A stretch of DNA of 42,043 nucleotides from Bradyrhizobium sp. AT1 (GTDB lineage: Bacteria > Pseudomonadota > Alphaproteobacteria > Rhizobiales > Xanthobacteraceae), in the NCBI RefSeq assembly GCF_001590795.1, contig NZ_JXDL01000001.1, forward strand, positions 1,157,505-1,199,547, given 5' to 3'. Below are positions 25,263 to 33,063 of this stretch, in pieces (position 1 is the stretch's first letter; every line of letters starts with the position of its first letter). The position numbers and the translations under genes are program-made. Under the pieces are notes generated by a model. The model had not been told where the DNA came from, ran no database searches, and was given only the letters and a program-made list of their open reading frames with translations.

Positions 25263-26045
25263 TTACTTCTTTGCGTAACTCACGCCCATGCCGGCACGGA
25301 CGTCGCTTTGAATGCCATAGGGCGGAATGGGATAGCGCAGACCGTTCTTGGCCAGCGCCTTCATGCCCAGAACCGCCTTGGCGAGATGCGAAGGCTTCAA
25401 GGCCATCAGCATCTCCTCGTCCGGCACGCCGCCATAGCGCCGTTCGGCATAGCATGGCAAGGACAGGCTGGGCTCGCCGGTCTTGAGCGCCCGCCCCCAG
25501 GAATCCGCGCAGGCGGTCTCGCCGACCACGCCCCATTCGAACTTCTTGTAGCCGGTATATTGCAGCCCGTTGATCAGGATGATCATCTGCCCGGGCGTCG
25601 CATAGACGAGGCAGATGTCGGGCGGATCGAGCCGGCCGCTCGCGAGCGGGCTGACAGCGAGCGCCTGATAGTGTCCGAACGGAACCACGTCCAGCGCCTC
25701 CTGGCGCTTGCGCGCGTCCTCCGCCGTGCCGTGCCAGACCCCGACGTAATTTTCGCCGGCGAGCCATGTCTCGTCCTGCGGCGCAAGGCCGATCACCGCG
25801 CGGCATTGCGCGCCAACGAGATCGTCCGCGGTGATGCCGACGGTCCAGCCGAGACGCGCGGCCATCGAAACGATCTGATCAGTGGTGTGGATCGCATTTG
25901 GCCGCCGGATCTTCGGGATCGCCTCCATCTCGGCCGCTTGCGCGAACAGCTTCATGCCGATCACATTCGTCTTCAGCCGCAACAGGCTGTTGAGATCGGC
26001 GACGAGGCCGGCGAGATCGATGCTGTCTGCATTCTGCTGTTGCAT
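25263..26045 (-). CDS. DUF169 family protein
   Basis: A 260-residue protein of DUF169, a family of unknown function found in archaea and bacteria. Recognisable stretches are LNSLLRLKTNVIGMKLFAQ, the segment AAEMEAIPKIRRPN, and YATPGQMIILINGLQYTG. It contains several Cys (residues near AQCRAVIG, ETACADSW, LPCYAERRYGG) that could bind a metal or a cofactor. It is the first gene of a probable three-gene leftward operon with the two paralogous reductases, nine bases from the next gene. This linkage is the best hint to its role, but I cannot name one. Confidence 0.82.
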   Translation of the reverse strand: MQQQNADSIDLAGLVADLNSLLRLKTNVIGMKLFAQAAEMEAIPKIRRPNAIHTTDQIVSMAARLGWTVGITADDLVGAQCRAVIGLAPQDETWLAGENYVGVWHGTAEDARKRQEALDVVPFGHYQALAVSPLASGRLDPPDICLVYATPGQMIILINGLQYTGYKKFEWGVVGETACADSWGRALKTGEPSLSLPCYAERRYGGVPDEEMLMALKPSHLAKAVLGMKALAKNGLRYPIPPYGIQSDVRAGMGVSYAKK

Positions 26046-26100
26046 GGCGTCCTCCAGCCCGGCGATCGCGCGCCGCGTGTTCTTGTTTTGCGTCCTCGTT

Positions 26101-26904
26101 CTAGTCCTTGGTGGGGCCTGGAAGCAACTCGCCGGTCCGGCCCATCAAACGGTAGGCGACGAGGCCGATCCACTCGCGCACCGCAACTTCGGTTCGGCCG
26201 AGACCGTCCGCCCCCATGTTGGTGAAGGAAAACAGATCGTCCCGTCCGCCCATTCGCCAGTCCACCGGATAGGCCTCGACGTCGAATCCGGCCTTGCGGA
26301 AGATTCCCATCGAGCGCGGCATGTGGAAGGCCGACGTCACCAGCAGCCAGCGCTCGCCCGGCTTCGGCGTCACCAGCTCCTTGGTGAAGATTGCATTCTC
26401 CCAGGTGTTGCGGGAATTGCGTTCGAGGATCAGGCGGTCCTTCGGTATGCCGAGATTTTCCAGGATCGGCGCGGAGTAGTCGGCTTCCCTGGCGTCGTTG
26501 GAGACGATGTTGGCGCTGCCCCCGGTGAACACGATGCGCGCATTCGGATAGCGGCGCGCGAGCTCGGCCGGCGCGAACAGGCGATCGGCGGCGTGCGCGA
26601 CGACGGGCGTGCGATGCGCCGCCGACAGATCAGTGTCGACCGAACCGCCGAGCACGATGATGCCGTCGGGCGCGCCGCGCGCGGCGTCCCACGCCGGAAA
26701 GCGCGATTCCAAGGGATAGATCAGGAGATTGCCGAGCGGCGAGAACGCCGCCAGCGCCAGCAGCACCAGCGTGGTCGCGGCCAGCTTGCGGCCGAGCGCG
26801 GCAAAGCGCGTCGCCATCAGCACCAGCGACAGGATGCCGAGCTCGACCAGAAGGTTGATCGGCAGCAGCGCGGTGCCGATGGTCTTGGACAGAAAGAAGA
26901 ACAG
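26101..26904 (-). CDS. YdcF/ElyC/SanA family envelope protein (DUF218), apparent CTG start
   Basis: A 267-residue protein if translated from CTG at 26904. Two N-terminal hydrophobic segments (about 1-28 and 38-58) precede a DUF218 domain with DGIIVLGGSVD, FTGGSANI, LERNSRNTWENAIF, and LLVTSAFHMPRSMGIFRKAG. The family works in envelope biogenesis, for example ElyC. The first canonical starts in frame are a GTG at 26823 and an ATG at 26817, which would cut off the conserved first helix. Upstream, in frame, the sequence FFFLSKTIGTALLPINLL matches the usual N-terminus of this family. No ATG, GTG or TTG precedes it before a stop, but GCGAGG lies five bases before a CTG in the correct place. Confidence 0.8.
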   Translation of the reverse strand: MFFFLSKTIGTALLPINLLVELGILSLVLMATRFAALGRKLAATTLVLLALAAFSPLGNLLIYPLESRFPAWDAARGAPDGIIVLGGSVDTDLSAAHRTPVVAHAADRLFAPAELARRYPNARIVFTGGSANIVSNDAREADYSAPILENLGIPKDRLILERNSRNTWENAIFTKELVTPKPGERWLLVTSAFHMPRSMGIFRKAGFDVEAYPVDWRMGGRDDLFSFTNMGADGLGRTEVAVREWIGLVAYRLMGRTGELLPGPTKD

Positions 26905-26940
26905 GGGAGCCTCGCTGGAATGATCTTGCCAGTCCGCGCG

Positions 26941-27005
26941 GGGCTTGACCTGCCCGGCGATCCTCGAAATCTTCTTGAAAGAGGATCGATCGCCGGGTCA
27001 AGCCC
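26941..27005. repeat. Palindromic intergenic repeat between divergent genes
   Basis: GGGCTTGACCTGCCCGGCGA and TCGCCGGGTCAAGCCC are nearly complementary arms around GATCCTC...GAGGATC, giving an imperfect stem of about 23 pairs. The core CGCCGGGTCAAGCCCGGC is a repeat I associate with Bradyrhizobium. It sits between the YdcF and acetamidase starts, so it is in both 5' leaders. Confidence 0.8.
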
Positions 27006-27034
27006 GGCCTGATGAAAGCGACCGGACGCGTCAC

Positions 27035-27976
27035 ATGGCCCATCACCACCTGCATTCCAGCCCCAAAACCTGCCATTGGGGCTTCTTCGAAGCCGCGCTC
27101 AAGCCCGTCCTCACCATTGCCAGCGGCGATGAGGTGACGGTCGACACCATCAGCGGCGGCCCGGACATGCTGCCCGACCGCGACAAGTTTCACATTCCGC
27201 CCGAGATGCACGAGGTTCATGCCAAGAACGAGCGCATGCTGCCCGGCCACATCCTCACCGGCCCGATCGCCGTCGAAGGCGCCGAGCCCGGCGACGTGCT
27301 CGCGGTCGAGATCCTCGACGTTCAGCTCCGGCAGGATTGGGGCTGGAACATGATCAAGCCGCTGTCCGGCACCCTGCCCGAAGATTTCCACGAGACGCGC
27401 ATCCTCAACATCCCGCTCGACCGGACCCGGATGGTCGGCCGGATGCCGTGGGGCCTCGACCTGCCGCTCAAGCCGTTCTTCGGCGTGATGGGCGTATCGC
27501 CGCCCCCGAGCTGGGGCCGCATCTCCTCGCTGATTCCGCGCGCGATGGGCGGCAATCTCGACAACAAGGAGCTGGGCGCCGGCGCGACACTGTATTTGCC
27601 GGTCTTCGTGCCGGGCGCGATGTTCTCCTGCGGCGACGGCCATGGCGTGCAAGGCGATGGCGAGGTCTGCGTCACCGCGATCGAGACCGCGCTGCAGGGC
27701 CGCTTCCGCCTGACGCTGCGCAAGGACCTCAAGTTCGACTATCCCCGCGCCGAGACGGCGACCCACTACATGACCATGGCGATGGACCCCGATCTCGACC
27801 AATGCGTGGTGCGCGCGTTGCGCGACATGATCGCGTTGCTCGGCGAGACGCGAAACCTGTCGCGCGAGGATGCCTACACGCTGTGCAGCCTCGCCGCTGA
27901 TCTCAGGGTGACCCAGACCGTCAACGGCTCCAAGGGCATCCATTGCATGATCGAAAAGGCCATCGTGCACGGCTGA
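27035..27976 (+). CDS. Acetamidase/formamidase family protein
   Basis: A 313-residue FmdA/AmdA family amidohydrolase, which cleaves short amides to ammonia and the acid. Diagnostic stretches are EPGDVLAVEILDVQ, FFGVMGVSPP, GGNLDNKELGAGATLYLPVF, and the metal-binding FSCGDGHGVQGDGEVCVTAIE. The ATG at 27035 begins MAHHHLHSSP, which matches the family start better than a frame that runs through the repeat upstream. There are no amide transporter genes beside it, so import would come from elsewhere. The exact amide cannot be told from sequence. Confidence 0.9.
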   Translation: MAHHHLHSSPKTCHWGFFEAALKPVLTIASGDEVTVDTISGGPDMLPDRDKFHIPPEMHEVHAKNERMLPGHILTGPIAVEGAEPGDVLAVEILDVQLRQDWGWNMIKPLSGTLPEDFHETRILNIPLDRTRMVGRMPWGLDLPLKPFFGVMGVSPPPSWGRISSLIPRAMGGNLDNKELGAGATLYLPVFVPGAMFSCGDGHGVQGDGEVCVTAIETALQGRFRLTLRKDLKFDYPRAETATHYMTMAMDPDLDQCVVRALRDMIALLGETRNLSREDAYTLCSLAADLRVTQTVNGSKGIHCMIEKAIVHG

Positions 27977-28177
27977 ACTCGGCCGCCCCTTCCCGACCTG
28001 CTGACGCCCCGATGCCGCCCGGTCTGCCGCGCGGCGGGCTCCGTCGTGTCCAATTTTCCGTGCGATTCCAACACGCTGAGCGTCAAGCTCAGGCTCCATT
28101 TGACTTCCACCCCTGAACCTAAATAGAGTCTTAATCGTTACTTTTATGTACCTGAGTATGAGGCTAGCGTTCGGACC

Positions 28178-28375
28178 ATGGCCACCGAAAAAGCCGAGAC
28201 TGACCGCATTCCCGTAACCTTGGCGCTCTCGACCATCACCTACCTGGAGAAGTTGGTGAGACAGGGCACCCACGGCACCAGCGTTCCCGGCGTTGCACGC
28301 ACCCTGATCGAGGAAGGCATCCGTCTCGCCATCAAGGACGGGCTTTTGTCGATCCGCGACAATGGCAGGACGTGA
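28178..28375 (+). CDS. Small helix-rich protein, possible ribbon-helix-helix regulator
   Basis: A 65-residue protein, basic and acidic in turn, with the pattern RIPVTLALSTITYLEKLVRQG then VARTLIEEGIRLAIKDGLL. A short strand (PVTLALS) followed by two helices resembles the ribbon-helix-helix fold of small DNA-binding proteins, but the match is weak. The upstream 200 bases are AT-richer than average and should hold its promoter. The gcrA gene starts 72 bases downstream on the same strand, so the two may be co-transcribed. No family name can be given. Confidence 0.65.
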   Translation: MATEKAETDRIPVTLALSTITYLEKLVRQGTHGTSVPGVARTLIEEGIRLAIKDGLLSIRDNGRT

Positions 28376-28446
28376 ACGCACGCGGTGCGTGATGCGGACG
28401 GATCTCGATGCGGATGGCCGACATCTGCAACCTGGGACCGTTACAC

Positions 28447-28920
28447 ATGCCTGTTCTCTCACCCACCTGGACCGACGAGCGAATTGAACTTCTGAAGCAG
28501 CACTTCGAGGCCGGCCTCTCCTGCCGCGAGATCGCCGCCGACATCGGCGTCAGCCGCAACGCCGTGATCGGCAAGCTGTCTCGTCTCAATCTGACGCGCG
28601 GCAGGACGAACGACGATCGCAAGGTTCAGGACCGGAGCCTGGCGCGCGCGGCGCGGGCCGTGCCGCGGCTGCAATACGAGATGCTCGCCACGATCTACGG
28701 CGATGCCGACGTCCCCGCGGTGACGGGTCCGATCGACGACGCCAATCGCTGCTCGCTGCTGGAGCTTGCCGAGAACCGCTGCCGCTGGCCGATCTCGACG
28801 CCGGGCGCCGAGGATTTCTGCTTCTGCGGCAACTCCGCGCCCGACGGCCAGTCCTATTGCGCCGGCCACAGCCGCCTCGCCTACCGGCCGAACGCGCGCG
28901 CCCGCGTGATGCGCGGCTAG
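28447..28920 (+). CDS. gcrA: GcrA-family cell cycle regulator
   Basis: A 157-residue GcrA protein, which in Alphaproteobacteria binds the sigma70 holoenzyme and activates promoters with CcrM-methylated GANTC sites. The N-terminal DNA-binding part is WTDERIELLKQHFEAGLSC followed by REIAADIGVSRNAVIGKLSRL. The C-terminal sigma-interacting part carries the conserved cysteines in RCRWPISTPGAEDFCFCG and YCAGHSRLAY. A start at 28447 with GGGACC upstream gives the family N-terminus MPVLSPTWTDE. Bradyrhizobium genomes often hold more than one GcrA-like gene, so whether this is the main one is open. Confidence 0.93.
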   Translation: MPVLSPTWTDERIELLKQHFEAGLSCREIAADIGVSRNAVIGKLSRLNLTRGRTNDDRKVQDRSLARAARAVPRLQYEMLATIYGDADVPAVTGPIDDANRCSLLELAENRCRWPISTPGAEDFCFCGNSAPDGQSYCAGHSRLAYRPNARARVMRG

Positions 28921-28958
28921 ATCGTTGCGCGACGAGCCGGGCAGCATTCCAAAACGAA

Positions 28959-28988
28959 AAACCTCCGGCGGGGCATCGCCGGAGGTTT
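28959..28988. terminator. Terminator downstream of gcrA
   Basis: AAACCTCCGGCG and CGCCGGAGGTTT form perfect 12-base arms around GGGCAT. On the plus strand only three T follow; on the minus strand TTTTTCGTTTT follows. It ends the gcrA transcript and would act even better on leftward transcription past the porin terminator. Confidence 0.85.
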
Positions 28989-29152
28989 CTGGAGGCTTAG
29001 CGTGAAGCTAAGAGCCGCAACTTTCGTATTTGGCTTGGAGCTATATAGCTTAGTAACTCATGTAAGTAAATTAATTTGAGGCGATTGAATCGCATGGCTC
29101 GTCTTCGTCCACTGCACGGGCCATCGGGATGTCCGAACGCCCTCGCAAAAAA

Positions 29153-29178
29153 AGCCCCGGCGGTATCCCGCCGGGGCT
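29153..29178 (-). terminator. Rho-independent terminator of the porin gene
   Basis: AGCCCCGGCGG and CCGCCGGGGCT form perfect 11-base arms around a four-base loop. On the minus strand seven T follow. It lies 26 bases after the porin stop codon. Confidence 0.92.
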
Positions 29179-29203
29179 GTGTCGCATCGAAGAACCCGAG
29201 AGC

Positions 29204-30754
29204 TTACCAGTTGCGCTGGGCGCGCAGCAGCAGGCTGTAGGTGTCCTGGTCCTTCAGCTCGTAGGTCGCCGCCGGCTTGGCGACGCCCGTCAGCGCTCCG
29301 GTCGTCATCGTACCGGAATACTTCTGATCGAGGTGGCTGTAGGTGAAGTCAGCCGAGAAGGTCAGGTTCTTCACGGGGGTCCAGCGGGTGATGACGCCGA
29401 CCTGGCCGATGTTGAAGTCCGGGTTGCAGGTGCCGGTCAGGGTGGCGAACGCCGCGCTGCCGCAGATCAAGCCCTTCGCGGTGCCGTTGTAGTTGACCGC
29501 AGCCCAGGCGCCGTAGAGCGCCGTGTTCCAGTACGGGCTCCAGTTGTGGGTGTAGGCACCCCGGAAGCCGTAGGTCTTGGTCAGCTCGAGGCTGCCGCCC
29601 GGCGCGAACACCGCGTCAGACACGCCGGCGAAGCCGATGCTCTGATAGGCGGCGTTCGAGCTGCCGAACATCGAGTAGCTGGTCGCGGCCAGCTCCTGGA
29701 AGTTGTAGCGGCTCGCGCCCTCGGTGTAGACGCCCGAGATGTTGATCACGTCGCCTGCGCCGGTCGGAATGTTCTTGATGCCGAGCGCGAGCTGAACGGC
29801 CCAGCCCCACTTGTCTTCGGGATGACCGGTGGTTTCGGTCGCACCGTAATAGGCGACATGGTTGTCGTGAGCTGCGACCGACGCCTGGAACACGCCCCAG
29901 GCCTGGTCGACACGAACCATGGCAACGAGATCGGGCGCGCGAGTCCCGCCGAGGTCGTTCGAGCCATAGGCACCGCCGAGAACGCCGGTGGTGGACATGC
30001 CGGCCGTGTTCCAGACGTTGGTCTGGAACACCTGCGTCTGGTCCTGCGCCGAGAATGCAGCCGTGATGCCCTGGCCGAAATCGGCGGTGTAGGTGAACTG
30101 CGTCACGCCGTTGGTGGTGCCGCTGCCGCCGACGAGTTGGTCGAAATTGTTGCCGGGATAGTTGATCCAGGGCGCGTCGAACTGCGACACGGCCTTACCC
30201 ATGGTGAAGCCGGCGAACTGGATGAAGGCGTAGTAGACGCCGAGCGCACCGCCGGAGAGGTTGCCGTCGGTGCCGTTGATGTTGGTCGAGCCGGTGAGGC
30301 CGGTGCCGGCCGCGTTGATGCCGACCGTGCCGCTGTACTGGGTCGCACCGGTGCCCGAACCGGTTCCGCCGTAGTTGCCCGTGGTCCAGGTGAAGACCGC
30401 ATCGAAATAGGTGCGGACCACGCCGTACTCGGTCGCGGTGCGCGTGTCGATGTTGAGGTCTTCACGAGCGCGCATCGAGTAGTAGTTGGTCAGGCGGTTG
30501 TTGGCCGCGAACACGCCGTTGTACTGGGCGCTGTAATTGCCGCCGGCGTTGAGCGCCACTTCGGCACGCACATAGCCGCCGAGCTTGATGCAGGTGTCGC
30601 TGCCCGGGATGTAGTAGAAGCCCGCGCCGTACAGCGAACAGATCTTGACGTACTCGACCGCCTTGGCCTTGACCGGAAGATCGGCCGCCTGGGCTCCACC
30701 GACGGCGATCAGACCCGCCGCAGTGCCGAGCAAAAGGCTCTTCACCACTTTCAT
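29204..30754 (-). CDS. Rhizobiales-type outer-membrane porin
   Basis: A 516-residue porin of the Omp2b-like family of Rhizobiales. A Sec signal peptide (MKVVKSLLLGTAAGLIAVGG, cleavage near AQA-ADLPV) precedes a short linker and the typical first segment CSLYGAGFYYIPGSDTCIKLGGYVRAE. Two Cys frame this region. The body has the alternating amphipathic strands of a 16-stranded barrel with Gly/Thr/Asn-rich loops, and it ends with LLLRAQRNW, the terminal aromatic needed for barrel assembly. It forms a general diffusion pore. GGAGG lies eight bases before the ATG, a strong ribosome-binding site that fits a highly expressed protein. Confidence 0.94.
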   Translation of the reverse strand: MKVVKSLLLGTAAGLIAVGGAQAADLPVKAKAVEYVKICSLYGAGFYYIPGSDTCIKLGGYVRAEVALNAGGNYSAQYNGVFAANNRLTNYYSMRAREDLNIDTRTATEYGVVRTYFDAVFTWTTGNYGGTGSGTGATQYSGTVGINAAGTGLTGSTNINGTDGNLSGGALGVYYAFIQFAGFTMGKAVSQFDAPWINYPGNNFDQLVGGSGTTNGVTQFTYTADFGQGITAAFSAQDQTQVFQTNVWNTAGMSTTGVLGGAYGSNDLGGTRAPDLVAMVRVDQAWGVFQASVAAHDNHVAYYGATETTGHPEDKWGWAVQLALGIKNIPTGAGDVINISGVYTEGASRYNFQELAATSYSMFGSSNAAYQSIGFAGVSDAVFAPGGSLELTKTYGFRGAYTHNWSPYWNTALYGAWAAVNYNGTAKGLICGSAAFATLTGTCNPDFNIGQVGVITRWTPVKNLTFSADFTYSHLDQKYSGTMTTGALTGVAKPAATYELKDQDTYSLLLRAQRNW

Positions 30755-31189
30755 CTTAAAACCTCCAAGTTGCTCATTTTACGGAGATCGGACCGTGAGG
30801 CCCCCCAAGATCCCCGTCTCTATCAATCCGCTCGGCCGCTTTCGGACACCCCCGCTTGTCGACGCGAGGAACGTGAGCGAACCACCTGCAACGGGACGAT
30901 CGAGTACCCCCCACCGTCGGGGAACAATATGCAGTGCGCCGTTCGCTAATCAAAATAGTTTATTAGATCAGCTTTATGGTTTCACCCGACGTGTGCTCCG
31001 CGCGCCACACCGTAGGTCCACGGGACAATCGCTGAGCAAATCATCTTTGTAATTTTAATGACGAAATTACCCTGCTCTGCACTTGCGTCAGAGCAGGCTT
31101 GCGTGGACTATGGCCCTCCACGAACACCGGCCTGAACTATCGTTCACGGGAGTGACGCTGTGTCCGCGACGAGGAAAGAAGGAGCGCGA
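30755..31189. promoter_or_regulatory. Regulatory region between porin and marR
   Basis: A gap of 435 bases without a credible gene. It is AT-rich at 30945-31070. The minus strand offers TGAAAC and TAAACT 16 bases apart as a weak porin promoter candidate. On the right, two adjacent perfect inverted repeats precede the marR gene: GTAATTT and AAATTAC at 31049-31070, and CCTGCTCTG and CAGAGCAGG at 31071-31097. The long porin leader could hold a small RNA target, but I see no specific structure. Confidence 0.5.
31049..31097. repeat. Two adjacent perfect inverted repeats upstream of marR
   Basis: Repeat 1 (31049-31070) has seven-base arms GTAATTT/AAATTAC around TAATGACG and looks like a dimeric regulator site. 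Repeat 2 (31071-31097) starts at the next base with nine-base arms CCTGCTCTG/CAGAGCAGG around CACTTGCGT and would form a stable hairpin in RNA. They lie 93 bases before the marR start. Confidence 0.6.
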
Positions 31190-31666
31190 ATGCGCTCGAT
31201 CGGCAACCTGGATATCATCAGGCGCTTCACCTGGGAGATATCGTCGATCAACATGCATCTGGAGGAATTGCGTCAGTTCTGGGCGAAGACGCTCGGCATC
31301 AGCGGCCCGCAATGGCTGATTCTGATGGCGATCTCGGACCTCGACAAGGACGACGGCGTCCCGGTCAACGTCGTCTCCAAGCTGCTTCACGTGGATCCGT
31401 CCTTCATCACCACGCAGTCCAAGCTGCTCGAGAAGAAGGGCCTGTTGCGCCGCCGCCCCTCGCCGACCGACGCCCGTGTGGTGCGGTTGTCGCTGGCCGA
31501 GAAGACGCAGAAGCACATCGCCAGCCTCAACGAGCAGTACAAGACGATCCGCGAATTCGTGTTCCAGGAGTTCGACGAGAACGAGTTGGCCGAATTCACC
31601 GCCAAGCTCGCGACGCTGAAGAATCGCCTCGAGAAGGCCTGCGTCCGGATCTCGCTCGACTTCTAG
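31190..31666 (+). CDS. MarR-family transcriptional regulator (second)
   Basis: A 158-residue winged-helix regulator. The helix-turn-helix covers VNVVSKLLHVDPSFITTQSKLLEKKGLL and the wing contains RRRPSPTDARVVRLSL. The start ATG 31190 is well supported by AAGGAG six bases before it; a GTG at 31160 would swallow that site. It diverges from the porin gene. Inverted repeats at 31049-31097 may be its own operator. Its 3' end is convergent with the alpha/beta-hydrolase gene, 16 bases apart. Its ligand is unknown. Confidence 0.88.
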   Translation: MRSIGNLDIIRRFTWEISSINMHLEELRQFWAKTLGISGPQWLILMAISDLDKDDGVPVNVVSKLLHVDPSFITTQSKLLEKKGLLRRRPSPTDARVVRLSLAEKTQKHIASLNEQYKTIREFVFQEFDENELAEFTAKLATLKNRLEKACVRISLDF

Positions 31667-31682
31667 GGCTTGGTCGCCGCGC

Positions 31683-32798
31683 TCAGATCCGCCGGGCGGC
31701 GGCGCCGAGCCGCGATTCGAGCCAGTCGAAGATGTATTCGTTGGCAAGGCTCGGATTGTCCGCATGGGACTGTGCCGCGCCGGTCTCGGCCGCAGTGAAC
31801 ACCTTCAACATGACATTCGAGCTGCCGAGCCGGGAGCTCTGGACGATCTGACGCGCCCGGTCGGCCTTGAGCCAACCGTCCTCGCCGAGCGTGATCAGCA
31901 CCGGACAGTCGGCGCTGGAGGCCATCAGCGGCGCATGCGGCACCGGCACGATACTGAGGTCGCTCATCGCGAACCGGCTGGCAAAGAAGGCACGCTCGTG
32001 CAGGTCCCACAGGCCGCCGTCGCAAACGGCGGCGGCGAGCCGCGGCTCCTGCATCACCGCACGCGCCACGAACGAAGAGCCCCAACCGTCGGCGATGATT
32101 CCGACTCGCGCGAAATCGACGTCGCCGCGCGTTTCCAGATAGTCCATCACGCAGGGAATCGCGCTCTCGAGATCGCTCCGCCGCACCAGCGCATCCATGA
32201 AGTCGTCGCGCTGGTCGCCGAACAGGTCGAGCGCCAGCATCGAGAACCCGCGCTCGCGCGCATGCGGCACGAGCTTGAACAGGAACTCCTCCTTGCGGTG
32301 GCCGGGCTCACCGATGCAGATCACGGTCGGCGCCTGGCCACTTCCCGACGGCGCGGGGAGGAAGTAGCCCTGCAACGCGTGCCCGTCGAGCCAGGGGATC
32401 GTCACGACCTCGCCTGCCGGGCTGCGCGCCGAAAGATAGCGGCGGGCGCAATCCTGCATCGCGAGCACCGCAACCCAGCGGCGCTCGTCGTCCGGCTCGA
32501 GCGGCATCGCCGCCGCACCATAGTAGTTCATCGCGCGCAGCCAGTTGCGCTGTGCGCTCGCCATGTGACCTTCCGCGAACGCGGCCTCGGCGCGCTGCCG
32601 GTTGGCCTGCGCCAGCCGCTTCCACTCGCGATGCCAGGAGCGGTCGTCGCCCCGCTTCAGCTGCCGCGCGATCATCAGGCATTCGGCGATCGTGGCGCCG
32701 CCCTCCTGAGCCGCGGTGAGCAGCCGCGTGAATTCAGCGGAGATGTCCTCTCGCTCCGGGCAAAGGATCCAGTCGTCGGAGAGGCATGCGGGTATCAT
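31683..32798 (-). CDS. Alpha/beta-hydrolase fold protein lacking the nucleophile serine
   Basis: A 371-residue protein: a helical N-terminal cap (about 15-125) and an alpha/beta-hydrolase domain, like the 2,6-dihydropseudooxynicotine hydrolase/FrsA group. The nucleophile elbow expected as GxSxG reads VGIIADGWGSSFVAR, so Gly238 takes the place of Ser. The acid (Asp307 in TLGEDGWL) and a His (His345 in AAQSHADNP) are present where expected. The codons at the elbow were checked on the DNA. It may be a non-catalytic relative, or use another residue. The neighbouring MarR gene converges on it and the SDR gene upstream is on the same strand, 266 bases away, so it may be a separate unit. Confidence 0.78.
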   Translation of the reverse strand: MIPACLSDDWILCPEREDISAEFTRLLTAAQEGGATIAECLMIARQLKRGDDRSWHREWKRLAQANRQRAEAAFAEGHMASAQRNWLRAMNYYGAAAMPLEPDDERRWVAVLAMQDCARRYLSARSPAGEVVTIPWLDGHALQGYFLPAPSGSGQAPTVICIGEPGHRKEEFLFKLVPHARERGFSMLALDLFGDQRDDFMDALVRRSDLESAIPCVMDYLETRGDVDFARVGIIADGWGSSFVARAVMQEPRLAAAVCDGGLWDLHERAFFASRFAMSDLSIVPVPHAPLMASSADCPVLITLGEDGWLKADRARQIVQSSRLGSSNVMLKVFTAAETGAAQSHADNPSLANEYIFDWLESRLGAAARRI

Positions 32799-33063
32799 CG
32801 GGTGCTACGCTCTATCTCGCGTTACCCCTGACTGACTAAACCATTTCAGTCCCCCGACCAAGACGCCGCGCGCGGCGTTACAGGCGTTCGAGATCAACAT
32901 CGCTTGAACGACGATCCGAGACGCATGCATGGCATTCCAATCCGGCATGGGGAGCCGAGGGATTGGCAAGAGGTGGCACGGAAAATCACACGCTCACCTC
33001 TTGAAATGATGACCATCATACCTACATCCGCGCGGGTTCGACGCCGGTCTCGGCCGGGCGGTC

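Noticed and set aside
26630..28462. A 610-codon open frame on the minus strand
   Set aside because: It runs through the acetamidase, a repeat and part of the YdcF gene in another frame; all three are better explained by the real genes.
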